Counted from the stretch's first letter, positions 53,528-62,990 are shown. The stretch is 64,000 nt of DNA from Candidatus Cloacimonas acidaminovorans str. Evry (GCF_000146065.2 NC_020449.1:2182821-2246820); one strand, 5' to 3'. The notes: generated by a model from the letters alone, not told the origin. A program made the numbers and translations.

Positions 53528-55243
53528 ATGAAATCAAACAAGACCGTTCTGTGGGGCTGTTTAATCTTTGTTATTGCCTTATTAGCTGCCTTTATCCTGG
53601 GTTTTATATTCACTTTTGGTTCTCACGGAGCCAAATCTGCAAAAATCCCTTCCAATGCTTGGTTATATGTAAATCCAAGTGCTTTAATTCCGGACTATAA
53701 CGAGCTGGAAGAATTACGCTTTGTAAATGTTTCTTCTCCCAGTGTTCAGGAAATTTGCGCTAAAATAAAACTTGCTGCCAAAGATGAGCGTATTAAAGGA
53801 ATACTTCTTCAGCCCCAAATGATTATGACCAATTATCCTGCTTTGGAAGAAATGTCTTTAGCAATAGGGACTTTTCAAAAAAGCGGCAAGCCCGTACTTG
53901 CTTTCGGAGAAAATTTCACGCAGGGGGACTATTTACTTGCTTCCTGTGCTGATAAAATTTATATGGAACCCTCTGCTTCGGCAGGTTTAGCTTTACAAGG
54001 TGTTTCCGCTAATATGCTATTCTACAAAGAGATGCTGGATAAATTAGGCATCAAAATGCACATTTTACAATCCGGTGAATATAAAGGTGCCGGTGAGCCC
54101 TTTTCGCAAACCGAGCTTAGTAAAGGCACAAGAGAAAACATAGATGCCGCTCTGTATGATATTTATAACCATTTACTTTCCCTTGTTGCACAAAACAGAA
54201 AGTTGGAGACAACCCAGGTAAAAGATATTTTTGAAAAGAGGGACGACTTCTTTTTAAGCGCTGAAAAGGCAAAAGAACTGAAATTGATTGATTACGCTAT
54301 GAGTCGTGACGAAATGCTAAAAAGTTTGGGCTTGGAAGAGGATAATTTTATGAAAATTGCCAATTATTCTCCAACCGCAAAGAAGAAAGGCGATAAAATA
54401 GCTGTGGTTTATCTGAATGGAAATATTGCTCCCGTTTCGGGTTCCAATTTTGGCAGTCAAGGCATTATCAGTGAAGCAAAAGTGAAGAAGATTATCAAAC
54501 AGATTCACCAGCATAAAGACATTAAAGCGGTTGTTTTAAGAATAAATAGTCCTGGTGGTTCCGCTTTGGAATCCGAGCTCATTTATCAGCAATTGCTTAA
54601 ATTAAAAAGAGAATATCCTCTGGTTGTTTCAATGGGGGGAACAGCTGCTTCAGGTGGCTATTATATTTCCTGTGCTGGGGATTATTTAATAGCAGACCCG
54701 GGAACTTTAACTGGCTCTATTGGAGTAATAGGTTTAATTCCTGAAATGGCAGGATTGGGTAAAAAAATCGGAGTGCGTTCTCAGACCTTGAAATATGGCA
54801 AATTTGCCGGTGCTTTAAGTCCTTTGGAACACTATGATCCGGCTTTAATAGAATCCCTGAAACGCAGTTCCACAGCTACCTACAACGAATTTAAACAAAG
54901 GGTGATGACTGCTCGCAAAATATCCCCTGAAAATATTGAAGCCGTTGCTGAAGGACGCATTTTCAGTGCTGAAGATGCTCTTACCCATAAACTTATTGAT
55001 GAAATCGGAACTTTGGATAAAGCAATTGCCAAAGCTGCAGGTCTGGCAAAAGTAACTTCATATTCCTCTGTAAATTTCCCTAAAAAGGAAAGTTATTGGG
55101 AAGCACTAAGGGAATCAGACCTCTTGAATTTGAAAGAACGGTTACAAAATAACAATGATCCTGCAACACAACTGGAAAAATATCTGAAACAGATATCTGC
55201 CACAGGTGAATGGCTGTATTTAATGCCTTATACCCTGGAGTAA
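53528..55243 (+). CDS. sppA: Signal peptide peptidase SppA, 67-kDa type
   Basis: A 571-residue protein with an N-terminal membrane anchor (about 8-30, WGCLIFVIALLAAFILGFIF). It has two tandem SppA modules. The first has 'ILQSGEYKGAGEPFSQTELS' with the general-base Lys. The second has 'VVSMGGTAASGGYYISCAGD' with the nucleophile Ser. 'VVLRINSPGGSALESELIYQ' is the substrate-groove strand, and 'GSIGVIGLIPEMAGLGKKIG' follows. Long-form SppA degrades cleaved signal peptides in the inner membrane. It precedes RNase G by about 70 bases. Confidence 0.95.
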   Translation: MKSNKTVLWGCLIFVIALLAAFILGFIFTFGSHGAKSAKIPSNAWLYVNPSALIPDYNELEELRFVNVSSPSVQEICAKIKLAAKDERIKGILLQPQMIMTNYPALEEMSLAIGTFQKSGKPVLAFGENFTQGDYLLASCADKIYMEPSASAGLALQGVSANMLFYKEMLDKLGIKMHILQSGEYKGAGEPFSQTELSKGTRENIDAALYDIYNHLLSLVAQNRKLETTQVKDIFEKRDDFFLSAEKAKELKLIDYAMSRDEMLKSLGLEEDNFMKIANYSPTAKKKGDKIAVVYLNGNIAPVSGSNFGSQGIISEAKVKKIIKQIHQHKDIKAVVLRINSPGGSALESELIYQQLLKLKREYPLVVSMGGTAASGGYYISCAGDYLIADPGTLTGSIGVIGLIPEMAGLGKKIGVRSQTLKYGKFAGALSPLEHYDPALIESLKRSSTATYNEFKQRVMTARKISPENIEAVAEGRIFSAEDALTHKLIDEIGTLDKAIAKAAGLAKVTSYSSVNFPKKESYWEALRESDLLNLKERLQNNNDPATQLEKYLKQISATGEWLYLMPYTLE

Positions 55244-55261
55244 AATGAAAAACAGCAGGAT

Positions 55262-55281
55262 GGTTGATGTCCTCATCAACC
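55262..55281. repeat. Short palindrome between sppA and rng
   Basis: GGTTGATG-TCCT-CATCAACC, with 8-bp perfect arms, matching the arms of the palindrome at 8664 exactly. Confidence 0.75.
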
Positions 55282-55315
55282 AGACATAACTATCTAAAAT
55301 ATAATTTGGACTAAA

Positions 55316-56833
55316 ATGAAAAAGGACTCCTATAATACAGAAATAATTGTAAATGTCCACCCCTTAGAAAAGCGGGTAGCGGTTTTGGAAGATAGCCGCC
55401 TGGTAGAACTCTTTGTGGAACGCAGAGAACAACAAAACATCGTGGGCAACATCTATAAAGGTATTGTAAAAGATGTTTTACCCGGAATGGGAGCTGCTTT
55501 TATTGAAATCGGACTGGAAAGAACCGCTTTTTTACATTATAGTGACATTGTTATGGATTTCCTGGATATTTATGAAAATGCCCTACCGCGCACGAAAGTA
55601 AATCCTGAGGACTCCTCTCAAATAGATAAACTCTTAAAACCGGGTCAGGAAATTGTGGTTCAAGTGCACAAAGGACCCATTGGTTCCAAAGGTGCACGTT
55701 TAACAGGTCAAATCTCAATTCCGGGAAAATACCTGGTGCTTTTTCCCAATAAAGATAAAATTGCTGTCTCCCGTAAGATTTATTCTCAGGCAGAACGCAG
55801 TCGTATTCGTAATCTTCTTTCCGGAATTAAAGACCCAGGATACGGTTTAATTGTTAGAACCGAAGCGGAGGGCTGTGAAGAGGATGATTTTCAAACAGAG
55901 TATAAGGCATTGATAAAGACCTGGCATTTGATTGAAAAACAAATTAAATATGCCAAAGCACCTGTTTGCGTGTTTGAGGAAAATGCTCTGGAGAACTATC
56001 TGATTCGTGATCTCTTTGGGGAAAATGTAGACCGCTTGGTTATTGACGACAAGAACTTTGCCAAACGCATTATTTCCCAACTGACAGATATTTCGCCTGA
56101 ACTGATAAATAATATAGAAATTTACAGAGAGGATTCTCCTATTTTTGATGCCTGGGGAATTGAAAAGAAAATTGAAACCGTTCTGCATAGCCGTATTTAT
56201 CTTCCCAGCGGAGGAAATATCAAAATTGAACAAACAGAAGCCCTGGTTGCCATTGATGTTAATACCGGAAGTTTCACCGGAAAAACCAATTATGATGAAA
56301 CAGTGCGCAAAACCAATCTGGAAGCAGCCGCAGAAATTGCCCGCCAAATTCGTTTACGTGACCTTTCCGGAGTGATTATCATTGATTTTATTGATATGGT
56401 TGAGGAAAAATATAAAAACGAAGTGCTGGAAATGCTGAAAAAAGGTTTGCGCCGAGACCGTGCCAAAAATAAGGTCTATTCTTTTACAGAGCTTGGACTT
56501 GTGGAAGTTACCCGTAAAAGAATGCGCAATACCTTAATCTCCAATTTTTCTGATCCCTGTCCTTTTTGTAACGGAAGCGGACGCATTTTAAGCAAGGACT
56601 CTGTTATTATGCGTATTTACCGGTGGCTGAACCGCAGCGATTATTTCATTAAAGATAAGAACTTACGCATTGTAGTTAATCCCGATTTGTTAAACCATAT
56701 CAAACAGCATAACGAGGACTTTACTGCATACAAAGAACAGATTGAATTCACTTCCGATCCTTCCATTAGAATAGATCAATTTAAGGTATATCTGCTTCCT
56801 GGACTGGAAGATATAACATCCAAGTTTTCATAG
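55316..56833 (+). CDS. rng: Ribonuclease G/E
   Basis: A 505-residue RNase E/G family protein of the RNase G length. The S1 domain (about 30-130) starts 'QQNIVGNIYKGIVKDVLPGM' and 'GAAFIEIGLERTAFLHYSDI'. The catalytic domain has 'ALVAIDVNTGSFTG' (Asp) and 'LSGVIIIDFIDMVEEK' (Asp), the two metal ligands. 'RKRMRNTLISNF' and the zinc-link 'DPCPFCNGSGRIL' follow. The enzyme cleaves single-stranded RNA for 16S rRNA maturation and decay. No C-terminal degradosome scaffold is present. It is convergent with the feo operon. Confidence 0.96.
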   Translation: MKKDSYNTEIIVNVHPLEKRVAVLEDSRLVELFVERREQQNIVGNIYKGIVKDVLPGMGAAFIEIGLERTAFLHYSDIVMDFLDIYENALPRTKVNPEDSSQIDKLLKPGQEIVVQVHKGPIGSKGARLTGQISIPGKYLVLFPNKDKIAVSRKIYSQAERSRIRNLLSGIKDPGYGLIVRTEAEGCEEDDFQTEYKALIKTWHLIEKQIKYAKAPVCVFEENALENYLIRDLFGENVDRLVIDDKNFAKRIISQLTDISPELINNIEIYREDSPIFDAWGIEKKIETVLHSRIYLPSGGNIKIEQTEALVAIDVNTGSFTGKTNYDETVRKTNLEAAAEIARQIRLRDLSGVIIIDFIDMVEEKYKNEVLEMLKKGLRRDRAKNKVYSFTELGLVEVTRKRMRNTLISNFSDPCPFCNGSGRILSKDSVIMRIYRWLNRSDYFIKDKNLRIVVNPDLLNHIKQHNEDFTAYKEQIEFTSDPSIRIDQFKVYLLPGLEDITSKFS

Positions 56834-56841
56834 TGCACTTT

Positions 56842-57144
56842 TCACACAATTTTCACTTTTATAGTTTTGGCAATTCTTCTATCCAAAACATATCTGGCAT
56901 CGCCAACAGCCACAACTACATTCGGTTCATCATCATCGTTGCGGAACATAGAAATTTGCGCTCCAATATATAAGCCCCTTTCAATTATTTTCAGGTTATT
57001 ATTATGAATAACTACAGCATTACAGCCCTCCGGTAATTGATCCAGAGGGAGGCATTGACCTGCTTTACATACACCGTGTCTTTTTCTGCCGGAAAATTTT
57101 CTGCTCCAACCCCGAATTCTTACTCTATTCCGTCTGGAAAGCAT
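56842..57144 (-). CDS. feoA: FeoA-domain protein
   Basis: A 100-residue protein. Residues about 28-98 form an SH3-like FeoA domain: 'LPLDQLPEGCNAVVIHNNN', 'ERGLYIGAQISMFRND', 'VAVGDARYVLDRRIAKTIKV'. The first 27 residues are an unusually Arg/Lys-rich, Cys-bearing extension (RRNRVRIRGWSRKFSGRKRH). FeoA binds FeoB and regulates Fe(II) transport. It overlaps the feoB end by 20 bases, the reverse of the usual feoA-feoB order. Confidence 0.88.
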   Translation of the reverse strand: MLSRRNRVRIRGWSRKFSGRKRHGVCKAGQCLPLDQLPEGCNAVVIHNNNLKIIERGLYIGAQISMFRNDDDEPNVVVAVGDARYVLDRRIAKTIKVKIV

Positions 57145-59326
57145 ATTTACTCCCTATTTTTCGCAAAGTAATATAAATGAAGGTAAAAATAGCTCCTATA
57201 ACAACAAACCAGAAGATGGACAGAACATTAAAAGCCAGTATTTGGTATATCAGGGTAGCCACCATCCAGGCAAGCAAAGTTAAGTAGACAAAAGCAAAAA
57301 GCATCCATTTAAAGCCGTGTTCCTTAAAAAGCATTGTGAGCGAGGCAGCACAGGGTGAATAGAGCAAGATAAAAACAAGATAAGCTAAAATAGAGGCATT
57401 ACTGCCAAAACTGCTTTTGATATTATTTGCCAGCTGATCGCCTGAAATTTCTCCCTCTGAATTTTGGTAGAGACCCTGCAAGGTTCCAACAATTGCTTCC
57501 TTGGCAAAAAGTCCGCTGATTAAAGCTACGGATGACTGCCAGTTATCACTTTTAATTCCCATCGGCTGTAAAACAGGGGTAATCAATTTTCCTCCTAATT
57601 CCAGAATTGAGGTTTTTTCGCTATCCCTTCCTGTTGGAATTTGAATACCTTGCAGAATATTTATCAATACAATTACCAGTAAAATGGTTTTCCCGGCTCT
57701 CAACAGAAAACTTTTCAAGCGATGCCAGGTATGCATAAAAATACCGTTTATAGTAGGAATATGATAGGCAGGAAGCTCCATTACAAAATCACCCGGAGCA
57801 CTCAGAAAAATGGTCTTTTTTAAGAGCAAGCCGGTTAAAACACCCATAATTATGCCAAAAAGATATAAACCAAAAATCACCAAATCCGCATACAGAGGGA
57901 AAAATAACATTACCAGAAAAGTATACACCGGAAGCTTGGCTCCGCAAGATACAAAAGGAGTTAAAATGGAGGCAAAAACCCTGTCCCGGGGATTTTCCAA
58001 AGTCCGCGTTGCCATAATTGCCGGAACGGTACAACCAAAACCTACTAATAAAGGTATAAATGCCTTACCCGGAAGCCCTATTTTCCGCATAAATTTATCC
58101 GCTATAAAAGCTGCTCTTGCCATATAACCGGAATCTTCCAAAATAGATAAACTTATGTATATGAAAAAGATAGGAGGAATAAAACTGCCAATGGTTACAA
58201 TCCCTCCTCCAATTGCTTCACTTAATAAATAATTCAGCCATTGCGGAAAAGAAAGTGAACTTAACAAATTGCCCAATTGCTCTATAAACAACCAGCTGAG
58301 TATAAATTCTATGAATTTGATGCAGGGTTGGCTGAGTTTTACCGCAACCAGAAAAACCAAATACATTACAATGAAAAAAACAGGCAATCCCACAACGCTA
58401 TTCAGCACAACTTTATCTACCATATCGGAAAAAGTTAACCGGCTTTTACGCTTGCGTTTCACTACATCTTTTATTAAACCGCGAATATAACCATAACGAT
58501 CATCAGCAATTACAAAGGTAGGTTCTTGACCTCTATGTTTCGCTATAGCAGATATCTCTTTCTCTACAAGTGCCCTATCTTCATCCGATAAACGGGAAGT
58601 TAATTCCGCATCACCTTCAATCAATTTCAATGCCTGCCAACGACTTTTTATCAAAATATCATAGGCAATTGAAGCAGATTCGGAAAATTTACGCTGGGGA
58701 ATTTTAGTTTCCGGCTCTCCTAAACCTGATTTCAAAACAATCTGCCAAATATTTTGCAAGTGCTTTTCCACTACTTCATCATAATGAATCGTTGCCGGAA
58801 CGGGTGGTTGAACTAAATACTCCTCTACTTTGTCCAGAATAGGAGAAACCTCAATCCGCTTATTCAAAACCAGAGGAAAAACCGCAAAACCAAGATGAGA
58901 ACTTAAATGTTCGGTATCAATATAAATTCCATTGTGCTCCGCTATATCTATCATTGAAAGACACATAATAAGAGGAGCTCCCAATTCCATCAATTGCACC
59001 GTTAAATACAGGTTGCGTTCCAGGTTGGAAGCATCTACAATATTGATGATAATATCGGGTTTTTCTGTTAAAATATAGTTGCGGGCTACCAATTCATCAG
59101 GACTTCCTCCTGCCAAAGAATAAATGCCTGGAAGATCAACAACTTCATAGATTTTGCCCTTATAATTGCATCTTCCGGATTTATGTTCAACCGTTACTCC
59201 AGGCCAATTGCCAACTGTTTGATGTGAACCGGTTAACGCATTAAAAAGGCAGGTCTTACCTACATTGGGATTGCCCGCTAAGGCAATTACAGGTCTATTT
59301 CTCATCGGATTGAGTTTCATTCTCAA
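57125..59326 (-). CDS. feoB: Ferrous iron transporter FeoB
   Basis: A 733-residue protein. The N-terminal GTPase has G1 'ALAGNPNVGKTCLFNALTGS', 'GNWPGVTVEHKSG' (switch), 'VDLPGIYSLAG' (G3, DLPG) and 'CLSMIDIAEH' (G4-like). A helical GDI domain follows (about 180-270). The membrane part has two Gate motifs: 'LLVGFGCTVPAIMATRTLEN' and 'FVSCGAKLPVYTFLV', then 'SCGAKLP'-type residues and 'YSPCAASLTMLFKEHG'. It imports Fe(II) in the inner membrane. The start overlaps fur by 32 bases and the end overlaps feoA, so fur-feoB-feoA is one operon. Confidence 0.98.
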   Translation of the reverse strand: MRMKLNPMRNRPVIALAGNPNVGKTCLFNALTGSHQTVGNWPGVTVEHKSGRCNYKGKIYEVVDLPGIYSLAGGSPDELVARNYILTEKPDIIINIVDASNLERNLYLTVQLMELGAPLIMCLSMIDIAEHNGIYIDTEHLSSHLGFAVFPLVLNKRIEVSPILDKVEEYLVQPPVPATIHYDEVVEKHLQNIWQIVLKSGLGEPETKIPQRKFSESASIAYDILIKSRWQALKLIEGDAELTSRLSDEDRALVEKEISAIAKHRGQEPTFVIADDRYGYIRGLIKDVVKRKRKSRLTFSDMVDKVVLNSVVGLPVFFIVMYLVFLVAVKLSQPCIKFIEFILSWLFIEQLGNLLSSLSFPQWLNYLLSEAIGGGIVTIGSFIPPIFFIYISLSILEDSGYMARAAFIADKFMRKIGLPGKAFIPLLVGFGCTVPAIMATRTLENPRDRVFASILTPFVSCGAKLPVYTFLVMLFFPLYADLVIFGLYLFGIIMGVLTGLLLKKTIFLSAPGDFVMELPAYHIPTINGIFMHTWHRLKSFLLRAGKTILLVIVLINILQGIQIPTGRDSEKTSILELGGKLITPVLQPMGIKSDNWQSSVALISGLFAKEAIVGTLQGLYQNSEGEISGDQLANNIKSSFGSNASILAYLVFILLYSPCAASLTMLFKEHGFKWMLFAFVYLTLLAWMVATLIYQILAFNVLSIFWFVVIGAIFTFIYITLRKIGSKYAFQTE

Positions 59327-59753
59327 TTGGATTGCATTTCCAGCAAAGCCCTTTTATATTTAATTCAATTTCTTCTGGCTTAAATTTTAAGTCCTGCGCC
59401 TGCCTTTCCAGAACCGGATAAAGAGTATTTAAATCCGTTTCCATTAAGGCACCGCAATTTCTGCACAGCCAATGAATGTGTTTCGGATGACCAAAAATAT
59501 GTTCATAGCGTTCTCTGCCTTCACTGCGTAAGGCATGTTGCACAAGCCCTGCATCCAATAGTAAGGGAATAGTCCGATAAACAGTTGCCAGAGAAATGGC
59601 ATTGGTTTTAGCCCGAATTTTGTCATACAATTCTTCCACATTAAAATGGGTGTGCATATTGAATACTGTTTCCAGAATACAACGCCTGGGTTTGGTGAGT
59701 TTGAGTCCCTTATTGATAAGGTATTGATTGAAGATAACAGCATATTCTTCCAT
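59295..59753 (-). CDS. fur: Fur-family transcription regulator
   Basis: The start is placed at 59753 (MEEYAVIFNQYLINKGLKLT), 9 bases after AGAGG; a longer frame would cover the operator. The product is 152 residues. 'LKLTKPRRCILETVF' and 'ISLATVYRTIPLLLDAGLVQ' form the winged helix. 'HPKHIHWLCRNCGALMETDL' has the regulatory/zinc His and Cys ligands, and 'IKGLCWKCNPI' supplies the second CxxC. These Cys pairs are the structural zinc site. It overlaps feoB, so it probably represses its own iron-import operon when Fe(II) is sufficient. Confidence 0.95.
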   Translation of the reverse strand: MEEYAVIFNQYLINKGLKLTKPRRCILETVFNMHTHFNVEELYDKIRAKTNAISLATVYRTIPLLLDAGLVQHALRSEGRERYEHIFGHPKHIHWLCRNCGALMETDLNTLYPVLERQAQDLKFKPEEIELNIKGLCWKCNPIENETQSDEK

Positions 59754-59773
59754 CTTTTTAAACCTCTTTGTAT

Positions 59774-59816
59774 TGATAATCATTTGCAATTAAATTTAAC
59801 TGGCGAATTATGTCAA
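59774..59816 (-). promoter_or_regulatory. fur-feoBA promoter with Fur-box-like site
   Basis: On the minus strand, TTGACA (59811-59816 as TGTCAA) and TTAATT (59788-59793) are 17 bases apart. Just downstream, 59774-59788 reads TGATAAT-C-ATTTGCA on the plus strand. That is a 7-1-7 site whose left arm is a perfect half and whose right arm matches 5 of 7. It lies 21 bases before the fur start and overlaps the last bases of the -10. Confidence 0.7.
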
Positions 59817-59822
59817 GAAAAA

Positions 59823-59930
59823 AGGTTGAGAAGGTTGAGAGGGTTGAGAAGGTTGAGAAGGTTGAGAAGGTTGAGAAGGTTGAGAAGGTTAAGAGTGTTG
59901 AGAGAGTTTAGAGAGTTTAGAGGGTTGAGC
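59823..59930. repeat. 9-bp minisatellite (ggttgagaa)
   Basis: About 12 tandem units of GGTTGAGAA with drift to AGAGTTTAG near the end. In one frame it reads R-L-R repeats, which explains a spurious 106-residue frame. Confidence 0.95.
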
Positions 59931-59936
59931 TACATT

Positions 59937-59985
59937 AAAAGCCCGGAGGGCGACACAATGATGTAGAGGGTGCGTAAGCCCCTCG
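59937..59985 (+). repeat. GTAA-loop repeat family, copy 4
   Basis: AAAAGCCCGGAGGGCGACAC, AATGATGTAGAGGG, TGCGTAAGCCCCTCG. GAGGG-T-GC and GC-CCCTC pair perfectly around the GTAA loop with one bulged T. Confidence 0.8.
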
Positions 59986-60033
59986 TTAAAATGTAAGCTC
60001 CGAGTATTTTTTACTTTTTTTCTTTATTTTTTA

Positions 60034-60083
60034 AAAAAGCCAGAAGGGCGACACAATGATGTAGAAGGTGCGTAAGCCCCTCG
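60034..60083 (+). repeat. GTAA-loop repeat family, copy 5
   Basis: AAAAGCCAGAAGGGCGACAC, AATGATGTAGAAGG, TGCGTAAGCCCCTCG. It lies about 50 bases after copy 4, the same tandem spacing as copies 1 and 2. Confidence 0.8.
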
Positions 60084-60107
60084 GAAAATTAAAAATCCGC
60101 GAATTCC

Positions 60108-60132
60108 ACAAAATCTGCGTAATCTGCGTGAA
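60108..60132. repeat. TCTGCGTAAT-type tandem repeat, copy 3
   Basis: AAAATCTGCGTAATCTGCGT followed by GAAAC, two units. Confidence 0.65.
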
Positions 60133-60171
60133 ACAATTTCATAAAGAACATTGTCCTCCGTTTATATTACT

Positions 60172-60846
60172 TTAAAAACGGAAGCCAACAAGAAATTTGA
60201 AATTGCTATAAAATGTCTCGTCTATATAACTATTATCAAATACGGGAGTGAGACCCCTTTCATATCTGAATTCACAAAGAATCTTATTGAAATCCAGACC
60301 CAGATTGAATTGGTAGCCAATAACGAAGGAAGATAATTCAGCAAATTCTTCATCTGTATAATCACCTTCTTCCTCTTCACCTAATGCTCTAATTTCCCAG
60401 CCCGAACTAACAGGAATACTGGCAGAAAATCCGGCACCGAGATATGGTTTAACAGCTGAATTGGGGAGTGGAACATTTAGGATCAAGGATACCGGTACCT
60501 GGATCATATAAATATTATGGGTAATGGTAAAAGGGACTGTATCAAAATCTTCATCTTCAAAATCTAAATTTACTTTCCATTTGGAACCATTCATACTCAA
60601 AGCAATTTCCCCACGCAGATCAATATTACTGGTTATATTTGTAGTACCTGTAAGCCCGAGATGAAAAAGGGTTCTGTTATTGATAGTAAAACCTGCATCA
60701 TCAAGGTCTTCAATATCATCTCCGCTAAAATTAGCAATGTTTAAACCTCCGATTATACCTGGTTGGATTTCTGGTAAAGTTTGGGACTGAAGCCCTATTG
60801 CCAAAAGCAATAAAAGCATTATTAACAAGAAAGTATTGGTTTTCAT
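60172..60846 (-). CDS. Outer-membrane beta-barrel protein (PorT-like)
   Basis: A 224-residue protein with a signal peptide (MKTNTFLLIMLLLLLAIGLQ). 'EIQPGIIGGLNIANFSGDDI' and 'NRTLFHLGLTGTTNITSNID' open the barrel. 'LRGEIALSMNGSKWKVNLDF', 'PYLGAGFSASIPVSSGWEIR' and 'LGLDFNKILCEFRYERGLTP' continue it. The end, 'SNFKFLVGFRF', has a terminal Phe. This is the small 'outer membrane protein beta-barrel domain' type. It stands alone between fur and the DUF4836-like gene, with no visible operon. Confidence 0.8.
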   Translation of the reverse strand: MKTNTFLLIMLLLLLAIGLQSQTLPEIQPGIIGGLNIANFSGDDIEDLDDAGFTINNRTLFHLGLTGTTNITSNIDLRGEIALSMNGSKWKVNLDFEDEDFDTVPFTITHNIYMIQVPVSLILNVPLPNSAVKPYLGAGFSASIPVSSGWEIRALGEEEEGDYTDEEFAELSSFVIGYQFNLGLDFNKILCEFRYERGLTPVFDNSYIDETFYSNFKFLVGFRF

Positions 60847-60986
60847 AATTCTTCCCCTTTTGTATTAGAAATTTATGCTTCTGTTTATTCTTTTAACCTT
60901 TGTATTTTTATTAGTTTTACTGTCAATCTTTTTTCTGCTCCTTATAGGATATAAGATTAGTAACTTACCATAAAAAAAGAAAAACC

Positions 60987-61015
60987 TTGACATTATTTTA
61001 GAGAAATACATATTT
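60987..61015 (+). promoter_or_regulatory. Candidate promoter of the DUF4836-like gene
   Basis: TTGACA at 60987-60992, then a 16-base spacer and CATATT at about 61009-61014. The ATG at 61068 follows 53 bases later. Confidence 0.5.
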
Positions 61016-61067
61016 GCATTTGTCTTTATTTAAGCTGAAGAAAAAATAAATAACTATGGAGGTTCAA

Positions 61068-62990
61068 ATGAATGAAGAATTAAAAGAACAAGTGCAGGAT
61101 CAAGTTTCGGAAGAAAGTTCTGAGACCGAAGAACAAGCTCCTGCAGTTTTAGGGGATACGCGTAAAAAGAAATCAGTTTTAATCCCTGTTCTAATCATTT
61201 TATTTATCATTCTTGTGATTATTGCCGGTTACTTTTATGCAACATATTCTCCCCAAATTCGTCATATCAGTAAAAATGCTTTGGCAGTAGCAAAGGTTGA
61301 TATTCCCAAGCTCATTAAAAAGTCCGGAGCAATGAAAAAGGGTGAAATTGACGAGGAAATAATTTCAGCCCTTGAAGATTATAATTTGGAAGCATTAGTT
61401 AAAGACCCGCGTAGCACGGGACTAATAACTGCTAAGCCATCATACCTTTTTGGTGAGTTTGATACGAAAGAAAACATTCCCTATATTTTTTTGGTTATGC
61501 CTATTGCTAATGCAGAAAAGGTGTATTCCTTTGCTAAAAATATAGCTCTACCCAATGGAAAGGAACTTCCCGTTAGTAAAAAATCCGGTATCTACGAAAT
61601 GGAAATAAATGGTATTTCCTGTATGTGGGCAGGCAAATCTATGGTTATGGGAATGACCGATCCTGATAAGGATAACGACCTTAGTAAGAAAGTGAAAAAT
61701 TACTTAACTCAGGATAAATCTGCCTGCATTACTGCCAATAAGGATTTTCCCAGCAGAGGCCTGAGAGGTCATGATATAACCCTTTGGGCTAATTTGGATG
61801 GAATGGCTCATATTGCTCAAAAGGGGTTAAAAGATGCTCAAGGAAATGTAAATAGGTTAATTTCCCAGCGCAAGAGACGCGACGAATTAATAGATTATTA
61901 TTATGAAAATAACTTATATCATTTTTACAGATACTGGGAGTTTATGGATCAAATTAGAGTGGATAACCCGGAAAATGTTTTTGAAAGTGTTCTTTTAGCA
62001 TTAGTTTATGATGGCAAGATTCCAATGGATGCAGTAATTGATTTGCCTACTAATTTGTATAAAACCTATTTCTCTTTCTCCGCCGATTTTGATAAGGGAA
62101 AATTGGTTTCTTCGGTAAAATTTGAGACGACCCCAGAAAGGCAAAAGAAACTGGAAAGCGTTATTACCGATGCTGTCAATGTGAAAGACCTTTATCCTTA
62201 TGTTCCTACCGAAGGATTGATTATGCTGAGCTCCGTAAAAACCAATTATCCGAAACTTTATGCACTTTCGGAAAAGAGAATTGACAAGCTGACGAAAAGT
62301 ATTACTGATCCTGAAATTAGTAAGTTTATGAAACATTTGAATAAGCTGGCAGATGGTTCAGGCATAATAGCTATAAATATTTTGGACGAAAAGGAAGATC
62401 CCTTTATTACTCTTGTTGCTTCAGTAAAGAACAATAAGGGAGTGCAGGATTTGCTGAAGGATATGGGACGTGAAGGTATGCTTAGCAAAGATGGTAAATA
62501 TTACTATTTGGATGATTTAATCTTCTTTTTTGAAGATAATGTGATGATTTGCACTACCAATAATAATAACTATAAAAAGAGTAACCGCGGTTTGGAAGGA
62601 ACTCTTGCCAGAGAAATGAATAAAAATCCGTTAAATATGACGATGGATTGCGCGGTGTTAAAAGATTTAAAGCATGTATTCTCCGATGAAGAAGAAGACG
62701 CTTTGGAAATGTTTGCGAAATTGAATGCGAATGTTAAAACCAAAAGCGGAACTCCTAACGAACTGAAAGTGGAACTTACATTCAGTGATAAAAAGCATAA
62801 CTGCTTGAAACAGGTTAAGGATTATCTAAGCGATATTGACAATTTCTGGGATGAAATAACGAAAGAAATAATGTATAGCGTAAGTTATCGGGCTGAGAGA
62901 GATGACACATATCCCGAACCTGACTACGAAATACCGCGAGAAGTTATTGAAGAAACTGGACCTATAGCTGATTTTGATACGCTTTATTAA
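61068..62990 (+). CDS. DUF4836-like membrane-anchored protein
   Basis: The start is placed at 61068 (MNEELKEQVQDQVSEESSET), 5 bases after GGAGG. About 640 residues. A charged N-terminal tail is followed by one membrane segment (about 40-62, SVLIPVLIILFIILVIIAGY). The remainder lies outside the cytoplasm. 'YSPQIRHISKNALAVAKVDI' and 'KLIKKSGAMKKGEIDEEIIS' are the DUF4836 opening. 'DITLWANLDGMAHIAQKGLK' and 'DLYPYVPTEGLIMLSSVKTN' are further landmarks. Function unknown; such proteins are common in Bacteroidota. It has its own promoter and terminator, so it is monocistronic. Confidence 0.8.
   Translation: MNEELKEQVQDQVSEESSETEEQAPAVLGDTRKKKSVLIPVLIILFIILVIIAGYFYATYSPQIRHISKNALAVAKVDIPKLIKKSGAMKKGEIDEEIISALEDYNLEALVKDPRSTGLITAKPSYLFGEFDTKENIPYIFLVMPIANAEKVYSFAKNIALPNGKELPVSKKSGIYEMEINGISCMWAGKSMVMGMTDPDKDNDLSKKVKNYLTQDKSACITANKDFPSRGLRGHDITLWANLDGMAHIAQKGLKDAQGNVNRLISQRKRRDELIDYYYENNLYHFYRYWEFMDQIRVDNPENVFESVLLALVYDGKIPMDAVIDLPTNLYKTYFSFSADFDKGKLVSSVKFETTPERQKKLESVITDAVNVKDLYPYVPTEGLIMLSSVKTNYPKLYALSEKRIDKLTKSITDPEISKFMKHLNKLADGSGIIAINILDEKEDPFITLVASVKNNKGVQDLLKDMGREGMLSKDGKYYYLDDLIFFFEDNVMICTTNNNNYKKSNRGLEGTLAREMNKNPLNMTMDCAVLKDLKHVFSDEEEDALEMFAKLNANVKTKSGTPNELKVELTFSDKKHNCLKQVKDYLSDIDNFWDEITKEIMYSVSYRAERDDTYPEPDYEIPREVIEETGPIADFDTLY

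Larger units (their letters stand above)
59790..60171. other. Intergenic gap between fur and the barrel gene
   Basis: About 380 bases. It holds the fur promoter, a 9-bp minisatellite (59823-59930), two GTAA-loop repeats (59937 and 60034) and a TCTGCGTAAT-type copy (60108-60132). No gene is supported. Confidence 0.75.

Noticed and set aside
59646..59966. 106-residue frame rich in R-L-R
   Set aside because: It is the 9-bp minisatellite read as protein.
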